From JAURVT01 sp049059935 (GTDB lineage Bacteria; Actinomycetota; Actinomycetes; Propionibacteriales; Nocardioidaceae): DNA of 9,357 nucleotides. The stretch is from NCBI RefSeq assembly GCF_049059935.1, contig NZ_JBMGQR010000110.1:1-9357 (forward strand), given 5' to 3'. Below, in pieces: positions 1 to 6,004 of this stretch (positions are counted from its first letter, which is position 1; every line of letters begins with the position of its first letter). The position numbers and the translations under genes were made by a program. The notes under the pieces are model-generated. The model saw only the letters and a program-made list of their open reading frames with translations. It made no database searches and was not told the origin of the DNA.

Positions 1-1068
1 AAGGCCCTCGCGGCCCTGGCCGACGACGAGTCCCTCGGGCTCGGGGCCGCCGACGTCGTGCTGGTCGGCGAGCGCCTGGCCACCGTGCCCGGCGCGCTCA
101 CCGCCGCCCACCGTCTCGCGCGCCACACCGGCGCCCGCCTCGCCTGGGTGCCCCGTCGTGCGGGCGACCGTCCCGCCGTCGAGGCCGGCTGCCTGCCCGG
201 GCTGCTGCCGGGCGGACGTCCGGTCGCCGACGCCAGCGCGCGCGCCGACCTCGCCGCCGCCTGGGGCGTCGACTCGCTGCCCGCCGAGCCAGGCCGCGAC
301 GCGGCGGCCATCTGGGCCGCAGCCGCCGCCGGCGAGCTCGCCGGCCTGGTGGTCGGCGGCGTCGAGCTCGACGACCTGCCCGACCGCGACGTCGCCCTCG
401 CCGCCCTCGACGCGGCCGAGTTCGTCGTCAGCCTCGAGGTGCGCGAGAGCGACGTGACGGCCCGCGCCGACGTCGTCCTGCCCGTGGCCCCGCCGGTGGA
501 GAAGTCCGGCACCTTCGTCACCTGGGAGGGACGCCGCCGCCCGTTCGGCACCGTCATCGACCAGCCCAACTCCCTGCCCGACGCCCGCGTGCTCGCCGGC
601 ATGGCCGAGGAGATGGGACGCCCGCTCGGGTTCCGCACCACCGCCCAGGTGCACACCGACGTCCTCGACGTCGGCCTCTGGGACGGTGACCGCGCCGCCG
701 CGCCGCTCGTCGAGCCCGGCCACGCGCCCAAGGTCGCGGCGGGTCAGGCGGTCCTGTCCACCTGGCGCCAGCTCGTCGACGACGGCCGCGGCCAGGACGG
801 CGACGACGCGTACCGCGCCACCGCCCGTCGCTCGGTCGCCCGCCTGTCGGCCACCACGATCGCCGGCCTCGGCCTGGCCGAGGGCGACGAGGTGGTGCTC
901 CGCACCGACCGCGGCGCGGTCGCGCTGCCCGTCGAGGCCGCCGACCTCGCCGACGGGGTGGTGTGGGCCCCGGCGAACTCCGGCGGCCTGTCGCTGCTGC
1001 AGGTGCTGGGCGCCCGGTCCGGCGACACCGTGAGCCTCGAGGTCGCCACCACGGAGGTCAGCGCATGA
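1..1068 (+). CDS. nuoG: NADH-quinone oxidoreductase subunit G, C-terminal part (5' end outside window)
   Basis: This is the last 355 residues of the large Fe-S subunit of the complex I peripheral arm. The reading frame is open from base 1 and ends at TGA 1066-1068, so the N-terminal [2Fe-2S]/[4Fe-4S] domains lie upstream of the window. Visible signatures belong to the molybdopterin-oxidoreductase-like fold: ADVVLP at fragment residues 156-161, then GTFVTWEGR at about 170-178, matching the family pattern ADVVLP...E..GTF.N.EGR. The last ~85 residues, rich in Val and Gly (TIAGLGLAEGDEVVLRTDRG and beyond), look like the C-terminal molydopterin-dinucleotide-binding-type beta barrel. In NuoG this fold is known to carry Fe-S wiring rather than a working Mo cofactor. 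The stop overlaps the nuoH start by four bases (ATGA), which fits coupled translation. Identification rests on these motifs plus position immediately before nuoH. A GTG at 58 lies inside the frame and is not the real start. Confidence 0.93.
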   Translation, partial: KALAALADDESLGLGAADVVLVGERLATVPGALTAAHRLARHTGARLAWVPRRAGDRPAVEAGCLPGLLPGGRPVADASARADLAAAWGVDSLPAEPGRDAAAIWAAAAAGELAGLVVGGVELDDLPDRDVALAALDAAEFVVSLEVRESDVTARADVVLPVAPPVEKSGTFVTWEGRRRPFGTVIDQPNSLPDARVLAGMAEEMGRPLGFRTTAQVHTDVLDVGLWDGDRAAAPLVEPGHAPKVAAGQAVLSTWRQLVDDGRGQDGDDAYRATARRSVARLSATTIAGLGLAEGDEVVLRTDRGAVALPVEAADLADGVVWAPANSGGLSLLQVLGARSGDTVSLEVATTEVSA

Positions 1069-2342
1069 GCGAGCTGTTCGGCACCGAGTCCTGGTGGGTC
1101 GTCATCCTCAAGGCGGTCCTGATCTTCGTGGTCCTGGTCGTCTACACGCTGTTCAACATCTGGTTCGAGCGTCGTGTCGTGGCCAAGATGCAGCACCGCG
1201 TCGGCCCCAACGTGCACGGCCCGTTCGGCCTGCTGCAGTCGCTGGCCGACGGCGTCAAGCTCGCGCTGAAGGAGGACATCATCCCCACGGCGGCCGACAA
1301 GGTCGTCTACGTCCTCGCACCGATCATCGCCACCATCCCGGCCTTCATGGCCTGGGCCGTCATCCCGTTCGGGCCCGAGGTGACGATCCCGTTCACCGAC
1401 GTCCAGACGCCCCTGCAGCTCACCGACCTTCCCGTCGCGGTCATCTACGTGCTGGCGGTGACGTCGATCGGCATCTACGGCATCGTGCTCGCCGGCTGGT
1501 CGTCGGGCTCGACGTACGCGCTGCTCGGCGGCATGCGCTCGTCGGCGCAGATGATCTCGTACGAGATCGCGATGGGCCTGTCGTTCGTCTCGGTCTTCCT
1601 CTACGCCGGCTCGATGTCCACCTCGGAGATCGTCGACGCGCAGGAGGGCATGTGGTTCTTCATCCCGCTGTTCCCCGCGTTCGTCATCTACGTCATCGCG
1701 ATGGTCGGCGAGACCAACCGCGCGCCGTTCGACCTCCCCGAGGCTGAGGGCGAGCTGGTCGGCGGGTTCCACACCGAGTACTCCTCGCTCAAGTTCGCGC
1801 TGTTCTTCCTGGCCGAGTACGTCAACATGGTCACGGTCTCGGCCCTGGCCACCACGCTCTTCCTCGGCGGCTGGCGCGCCCCGTACCCGATCGCGTTCTG
1901 GGACGGTGCGAACGAGGGCTACTGGCCGGTGCTCTGGTTCCTCGGCAAGACCCTGGCCTTCATCTTCCTGTTCATCTGGCTGCGCGGCACGCTGCCCCGC
2001 ATGCGCTACGACCAGTTCATGAAGTTCGGCTGGAAGTGGCTGATCCCGGCCGCGCTGGCCTGGACGGTGCTGGTGATGATCGTGCGCAAGGTCCAGTCCG
2101 ACGTCTCGATCGACCGGCAGACGCTGCTGATCGTCGCGGCCTGCGTCGCGGTGGTCCTGCTGCTGATCAGCCTGATCCCGGAGTCGAAGAAGAAGGCCGA
2201 GGAGCCACCGCGGGACGAGGAGTTCGACGCGTACGCGGGCGGCTTCCCCGTTCCCCCCATGCCCGGTCAGCAGCACCCCCAGGCACCCGTCACCGACGAC
2301 GTCACGACCACGTCGGCGTCCACCACCTCCAGGCAGGAGTGA
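1065..2342 (+). CDS. nuoH: NADH-quinone oxidoreductase subunit H (quinone-site membrane subunit)
   Basis: A 425-residue integral membrane subunit that forms much of the quinone-binding chamber and joins the peripheral and membrane arms of complex I. The family signatures are clear: FERRVVAKMQHRVGPN at about residues 34-49, LADGVKLALKED at 60-71, GETNRAPFDLPEAEGEL at 215-231 followed by GGFHTEYS, and WLRGTLPRMRYDQ at 305-317. Many hydrophobic helices are visible, beginning at about 11-30. The ATG at 1065 is preceded by GGAGG (1053-1057) at a 7-base gap and overlaps the nuoG stop, so I prefer it to an upstream ATG at 963 that lies within nuoG. The protein is about 100 residues longer than E. 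coli NuoH (325 aa): after the usual end there is an additional hydrophobic stretch (about 353-371), then a hydrophilic, Pro/Thr/Ser-rich tail (375-425). Such tails are known in actinobacterial NuoH. Confidence 0.98.
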   Translation: MSELFGTESWWVVILKAVLIFVVLVVYTLFNIWFERRVVAKMQHRVGPNVHGPFGLLQSLADGVKLALKEDIIPTAADKVVYVLAPIIATIPAFMAWAVIPFGPEVTIPFTDVQTPLQLTDLPVAVIYVLAVTSIGIYGIVLAGWSSGSTYALLGGMRSSAQMISYEIAMGLSFVSVFLYAGSMSTSEIVDAQEGMWFFIPLFPAFVIYVIAMVGETNRAPFDLPEAEGELVGGFHTEYSSLKFALFFLAEYVNMVTVSALATTLFLGGWRAPYPIAFWDGANEGYWPVLWFLGKTLAFIFLFIWLRGTLPRMRYDQFMKFGWKWLIPAALAWTVLVMIVRKVQSDVSIDRQTLLIVAACVAVVLLLISLIPESKKKAEEPPRDEEFDAYAGGFPVPPMPGQQHPQAPVTDDVTTTSASTTSRQE

Positions 2343-2343
2343 G

Positions 2344-2922
2344 ATGGCCACGCTCAAGGAACAGCTGTGGGACCCGGTCGCCGGGTTCGGGGTGACCTTC
2401 CGGACGATGTTCCGCAAGCCCGTCACCGAGCAGTACCCGTTCGAGAAGAAGCCCACCGCGCCGCGGTTCCACGGACGTCACCAGCTCAACCGCTGGCCCG
2501 ACGGCCTGGAGAAGTGCATCGGCTGCGAGCTGTGCGCCTGGGCCTGCCCGGCCGACGCCATCTACGTCGAGGGCGCCTCCAACTCCGAGGACGAGCGGTT
2601 CAGCCCCGGCGAGCGGTACGGCCGCGTCTACCAGATCAACTACCTGCGCTGCATTCTGTGCGGCCTGTGCATCGAGGCGTGCCCCACCCGGGCGCTCACG
2701 ATGACCAACGAGTACGAGCTCGCCGACCGCTCGCGCGAGGCGCTGATCTACGAGAAGCAGGACCTCCTGGCGCCGCTGCTGCCCGGCATGGAGCAGCCGC
2801 CGCACGAGATGATGCTCGGCGACGACGCCGAGGACTACTACCGCGGCACCGCGGCCGAGCGTGCCGCCCGCGCCGACGTCTCGGTGGCCGGTGACGGCAG
2901 CGAGGGGGAGCAGGCCTCGTGA
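2344..2922 (+). CDS. nuoI: NADH-quinone oxidoreductase subunit I (2x[4Fe-4S] ferredoxin-like)
   Basis: A 192-residue peripheral-arm subunit that carries the last electron-transfer clusters before the terminal cluster at the quinone site. Two complete CxxCxxCxxxCP motifs are visible: C58-C61-C64-C68 (CIGCELCAWACP) and C103-C106-C109-C113 (CILCGLCIEACP). These are the ligands of the two [4Fe-4S] clusters known as N6a and N6b, with the fourth Cys of each motif exchanged between clusters as in 8Fe ferredoxins. The N-terminal segment (about 1-40, with VTEQYPFEKK) is the usual membrane-surface helix region. After the second motif comes TNEYELADRSREALIYEK, typical of NuoI. The last ~30 residues are acidic and poorly conserved. 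The ATG at 2344 follows the nuoH stop by one base and has AGGAG (2335-2339) upstream. The stop overlaps the nuoJ GTG by four bases. Length is close to E. coli NuoI (180 aa). Confidence 0.98.
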   Translation: MATLKEQLWDPVAGFGVTFRTMFRKPVTEQYPFEKKPTAPRFHGRHQLNRWPDGLEKCIGCELCAWACPADAIYVEGASNSEDERFSPGERYGRVYQINYLRCILCGLCIEACPTRALTMTNEYELADRSREALIYEKQDLLAPLLPGMEQPPHEMMLGDDAEDYYRGTAAERAARADVSVAGDGSEGEQAS

Positions 2923-3728
2923 TCACCTTCTGGACGCTCGCCCCGGTGATGGTCGTCGCGGCCCTCGGCGTGGTGCTGGCCCGCAAGGCCGTGCACTCGG
3001 CGCTGCTGCTCGCCGTCGTGATGATCAGCCTCGCGATCACCTACGCCTCGCAGGGCGCCCCGTTCCTGTTCGCGGTGCAGATCATCGTCTACACCGGCGC
3101 GATCATGATGCTGTTCCTGTTCGTGCTGATGCTCGTGGGCGTCGACGCGTCCGACTCGCTCGTCGAGACCATCAAGGGCCAGCGGATGCTGGCGCTCGGC
3201 GTCGGTCTGACGTTCGGCGTGCTCGTCGTGCTCGTGGTCGGGCAGGGCGTCGTCGGCGTCTCGGTCGGCCTCGGCGAGGCCAACGCCAACGGCAACGTCT
3301 ACGGCCTGGCCGCGCTGATGTTCACCAAGTACGTGCTCGCCATCGAGTTCACCGCGGCGCTGCTCATCACCGCCGCCGTCGGCGCGATGGTGCTCGCGCA
3401 CCGCGAGCGCCTGGTGCCGCGCCGCTCGCAGCGCGAGGAGGCCTCGGCGCGCCTGCAGGAGTACGCCGAGACCGGCCGGCACCCCGGCCCGCTGCCCACC
3501 CCCGGCGTGTTCGCCCGGCACAACGCCGTCGACACCCCCGCGCTGCTCCCCGACGGCTCGCCGTCGGAGCTGTCGGTCTCGCGCGTGCTGCGCGCCCGCG
3601 GCTCGGTGCGCGAGGGCTTCGAGGACGACGTCGCGCAGACCCTGCGCCAGCTCGACCCCGACTCCGACCAGCGCACGATCGGCGGTTCCACCCCGCGCAG
3701 CTCCACCGGCGGGGAGGACGGCCAGTGA
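2919..3728 (+). CDS. nuoJ: NADH-quinone oxidoreductase subunit J (membrane subunit, long C-terminal tail)
   Basis: A 269-residue membrane subunit next to NuoH and NuoK that takes part in coupling quinone chemistry to proton transfer. Five hydrophobic helices are visible at about 5-22, 26-43, 48-73, 90-113 and 137-160. The third contains the family hallmark VQIIVYTGAIMMLFLFVLML, including Tyr58 and Gly60 of the conserved helix that bends or pi-bulges in complex I structures. Residue 54, just before IIVY, is Gln where E. coli NuoJ has Glu; I believe Gln is usual in actinobacteria. After helix 5 a basic stretch (HRERLVPRRSQRE) suggests a cytoplasmic C-terminus, followed by about 100 hydrophilic residues absent from E. 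coli NuoJ (184 aa) but of a kind seen in actinobacteria. The start is GTG at 2919, overlapping the nuoI stop as GTGA, with the purine-rich GAGGGGGAG (2902-2910) upstream. The stop overlaps the nuoK start in the same way. Confidence 0.97.
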   Translation: MITFWTLAPVMVVAALGVVLARKAVHSALLLAVVMISLAITYASQGAPFLFAVQIIVYTGAIMMLFLFVLMLVGVDASDSLVETIKGQRMLALGVGLTFGVLVVLVVGQGVVGVSVGLGEANANGNVYGLAALMFTKYVLAIEFTAALLITAAVGAMVLAHRERLVPRRSQREEASARLQEYAETGRHPGPLPTPGVFARHNAVDTPALLPDGSPSELSVSRVLRARGSVREGFEDDVAQTLRQLDPDSDQRTIGGSTPRSSTGGEDGQ

Positions 3729-4021
3729 CCGACCACTACCTGACGCTGTCGCTGCTGCTGTTCACCATCGGCGCCGTCGGCGTCCTGGTGCGCCGCAACG
3801 CGATCGTGGTGTTCATGTGCGTCGAGCTGATGCTCAACGCCACCAACCTCGCGTTCGTCACCTTCGCGCGGGCCCACGGCAACCTCGACGGACAGATCGC
3901 CGCGTTCCTGGTGATGGTCGTCGCGGCGGCCGAGGTCGTGGTCGGCCTGGCCATCATCGTGTCCATCTTCCGTACGCGTCGCTCGGCCTCGGTCGACGAC
4001 GCGAGCCTGCTCAAGTACTGA
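3725..4021 (+). CDS. nuoK: NADH-quinone oxidoreductase subunit K (MrpC-like small membrane subunit)
   Basis: A 98-residue subunit with three transmembrane helices, homologous to MrpC of Mrp cation/proton antiporters, placed between NuoJ and NuoN in the membrane arm. Two buried glutamates of the proton path are present: Glu34 in MCVELMLNATNL and Glu70 in VVAAAEVVVGLAI, matching E. coli NuoK Glu36 and Glu72. The family length is about 100 residues, so the protein is complete. The start is GTG at 3725, overlapping the nuoJ stop (GTGA), with GGGGAGG (3711-3717) 7 bases upstream. The open frame continues far upstream without a stop, but that part is a shadow of nuoJ. The C-terminal residues RTRRSASVDDASLLKY are hydrophilic. 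The stop is followed by a 16-base gap before nuoL. Confidence 0.97.
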   Translation: MTDHYLTLSLLLFTIGAVGVLVRRNAIVVFMCVELMLNATNLAFVTFARAHGNLDGQIAAFLVMVVAAAEVVVGLAIIVSIFRTRRSASVDDASLLKY

Positions 4022-4037
4022 GGACGGGTCCCCCAGC

Positions 4038-5993
4038 ATGACCACACCCACCGACCTGCTGCTCGCGAGCGAGCAGGCACCCGACGCGCTCGCGCCCGTG
4101 GCCGCCTCCGGCGTCTTCGTGCTGATCGCGGTGATGATCGTCGTCCCGCTCGTCAGCTCCGCGCTGCTCGTGCTCGGCGACGGCCCCCGCTTCGACCTCG
4201 CCGACAAGCGCGGCCACCTGCTCGGCACGGCCGCGTCGCTCGCGTCGTTCGTCATCGGCGTCGTCCTGTTCGTCACCCTGCTCGGACGCGACGCGGGCGA
4301 CCGCAGCATCGAGCAGAACCTGTTCGCCTGGATCCACGTCGGCGGGTTCCAGGTCGACATGACGTTCCTGTACGACCCGCTGTCGGCGCTGTTCGTGCTG
4401 CTGATCACCGGCGTCGGCACGCTGATCCACGTCTACTCGATCGGCTACATGGCGCACGACCCGCGCCGCCGCCGGTTCTTCGGTTTCCTCAACCTGTTCA
4501 TCGCGGCGATGCTGACGCTCGTCCTCGCCGGCGACTACCTGGTGCTCTTCCTCGGCTGGGAGGGCGTCGGCCTGGCGTCGTACCTGCTCATCGGGTTCTG
4601 GCAGCACAAGCAGTCCGCGGCGGTCGCGGCCAAGAAGGCGTTCGTCGTCAACCGTGTCGGTGACGTCGGGCTGGCGCTCGCGATCATGCTGATGTTCGCC
4701 CAGCTCGGCACCACGTCGTTCGTCGGCGTCGCCGAGGGCGTCGAGCAGGTGTCCACCGGCACCGCCACGGCGCTCGGCCTGCTCCTGCTGCTCGGCGCGT
4801 GCGGCAAGTCCGCCCAGGTGCCGCTGCAGAGCTGGCTGCTCGACGCGATGGAGGGCCCCACCCCGGTGTCGGCCCTGATCCACGCCGCGACGATGGTCAC
4901 CGCCGGCGTCTACCTGGTCGTCCGCTCGAACTACATCTACGAGATCACCGACGTCGCGCGCACCGCGGTCGTCGTCGTGGGCCTGGTGACGCTGATCGCC
5001 GGTGCGTGGATCGGCTGCGCCAAGGACGACATCAAGAAGGCGCTCGCCGGCTCGACGATGAGCCAGATCGGCTACATGATGCTGGCGGCCGGCCTCGGCC
5101 CCGCGGGCTACGCGTACGCGATCTTCCACCTGATCACGCACGGCTTCTTCAAGGCCAACATGTTCCTCGGTGCCGGCTCGGTGATGCACGGCATGAACGA
5201 CGAGGTCGACATGCGCAGGTATGGCGGGCTCGCGCGCCTGATGCCGCTGACGTTCGGCACGTTCGCGATGGGGTACTTGGCGATCATCGGGTTCCCGGGG
5301 TTCTCCGGCTTCTTCTCCAAGGACCGGATCATCGAGGCCGCGTTCGGCGAGAACGTGTTCGTGGGCGTCGCCGCCGCGCTCGGCGCCGGCGTCACCGCGT
5401 TCTACATGACCCGGCTGATGATCATGACCTTCACCTCCTCGCGGCGCTGGAAGGCCAACACCCACCCGCACGAGTCGCCCGCGGTGATGACCATCCCGCT
5501 CGTGGTGCTGGCCGTCGCGTCGGTGCTCGGCGGCTTCCTGGTGCTCGGCGGCTGGATCTCGGACTGGCTCATCCCGGTCACCGGGTACGAGACGCACGAG
5601 CTGGCCGTCCCCGCGTGGGTGTTCAGCGTCGGCATCACGGTGCTCGTCGCCATCGGCGTCGTCGTCGCGTGGGCCACCTACGGCCGTCGTGACGTCCCGG
5701 CCGAGCAGCCGCAGCAGGTCTCGTTCGTCACCCGCGCCGGCCGCCGCGACCTGTACGGCGACGCCGTCAACGAGGCCGTGCTCATGCGTCCCGGCGACCA
5801 GGCGACGAAGGGCCTGGCGGTGTTCGACCGGGTCGGCGTCGACGGCGTTGTCCGCGCCGTCACCGGCGGCATCGGTGCGCTGTCCGCCCAGGTCCGGCGC
5901 GCCCAGACCGGCTTCGTCCGGTCCTACTCCCTGACCGTCTTCGGCGGTGCCCTGATCGTCCTGGTCGCGGTGCTCGCGGTGAACCTGGCATGA
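4038..5993 (+). CDS. nuoL: NADH-quinone oxidoreductase subunit L (distal antiporter-like proton pump subunit)
   Basis: A 651-residue Mrp-antiporter-like subunit at the far end of the membrane arm. Key proton-channel residues are visible: Glu175 in GWEGVGLASYLL, Lys257 in CGKSAQVPLQSWLLDAMEGP, His282 in ALIHAATMVTAG, His364/His368/Lys372 in FHLITHGFFKANMFLGAG, and Lys428 in FSGFFSKDRI. They correspond to E. coli Glu144, Lys229, His254, His334/338, Lys342 and Lys399. The C-terminal part (about 565-650) has the pattern DLYGDAVNEA...FDRVGVDG...RRAQTGFVRSY and a final hydrophobic helix, fitting the lateral helix HL and last TM that clamp NuoM and NuoN. The ATG at 4038 is the only reasonable start; its purine run GAGGA (4020-4024), overlapping the nuoK stop, is 13 bases away, rather far. 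The gene is slightly longer than E. coli NuoL (613 aa), mostly through a ~30-residue N-terminal segment. Non-preferred codons cluster near residues 394-414. Confidence 0.98.
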   Translation: MTTPTDLLLASEQAPDALAPVAASGVFVLIAVMIVVPLVSSALLVLGDGPRFDLADKRGHLLGTAASLASFVIGVVLFVTLLGRDAGDRSIEQNLFAWIHVGGFQVDMTFLYDPLSALFVLLITGVGTLIHVYSIGYMAHDPRRRRFFGFLNLFIAAMLTLVLAGDYLVLFLGWEGVGLASYLLIGFWQHKQSAAVAAKKAFVVNRVGDVGLALAIMLMFAQLGTTSFVGVAEGVEQVSTGTATALGLLLLLGACGKSAQVPLQSWLLDAMEGPTPVSALIHAATMVTAGVYLVVRSNYIYEITDVARTAVVVVGLVTLIAGAWIGCAKDDIKKALAGSTMSQIGYMMLAAGLGPAGYAYAIFHLITHGFFKANMFLGAGSVMHGMNDEVDMRRYGGLARLMPLTFGTFAMGYLAIIGFPGFSGFFSKDRIIEAAFGENVFVGVAAALGAGVTAFYMTRLMIMTFTSSRRWKANTHPHESPAVMTIPLVVLAVASVLGGFLVLGGWISDWLIPVTGYETHELAVPAWVFSVGITVLVAIGVVVAWATYGRRDVPAEQPQQVSFVTRAGRRDLYGDAVNEAVLMRPGDQATKGLAVFDRVGVDGVVRAVTGGIGALSAQVRRAQTGFVRSYSLTVFGGALIVLVAVLAVNLA

Positions 5994-5997
5994 GAGG
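5992..5997 (+). promoter_or_regulatory. Shine-Dalgarno sequence deciding the nuoM start
   Basis: GAGAGG lies across the nuoL stop, 7 bases before GTG 6005, an optimal distance. The competing ATG at 5990, which would overlap the nuoL stop as ATGA, has only a weak GGTGA (5978-5982) upstream. The strong site would also lie inside the coding sequence if ATG 5990 were used. This favours GTG 6005 but does not prove it. Confidence 0.55.
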
Positions 5998-6004
5998 CGA
6001 CGAC

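Noticed and set aside
963..1064. Upstream ATG at 963 extending nuoH by 34 codons
   Set aside because: The extension lies wholly inside nuoG, is Arg/Gly-rich and unlike NuoH N-termini. ATG 1065 has GGAGG at the proper distance and the usual stop-start overlap.
744..2456. Long minus-strand open frame (570 codons) opposite nuoG, nuoH and the start of nuoI
   Set aside because: It is a shadow of GC-rich coding on the + strand: the translation is low-complexity, rich in Arg, Asp, Glu, His and Gln, with no domain pattern, and it lies opposite certain genes.
4011..5597. Minus-strand open frame (528 codons) opposite nuoL
   Set aside because: Same highly charged, Arg/Glu/Asp/His-rich composition typical of antisense frames under strong GC third-position bias, with no recognisable motif or ribosome site.
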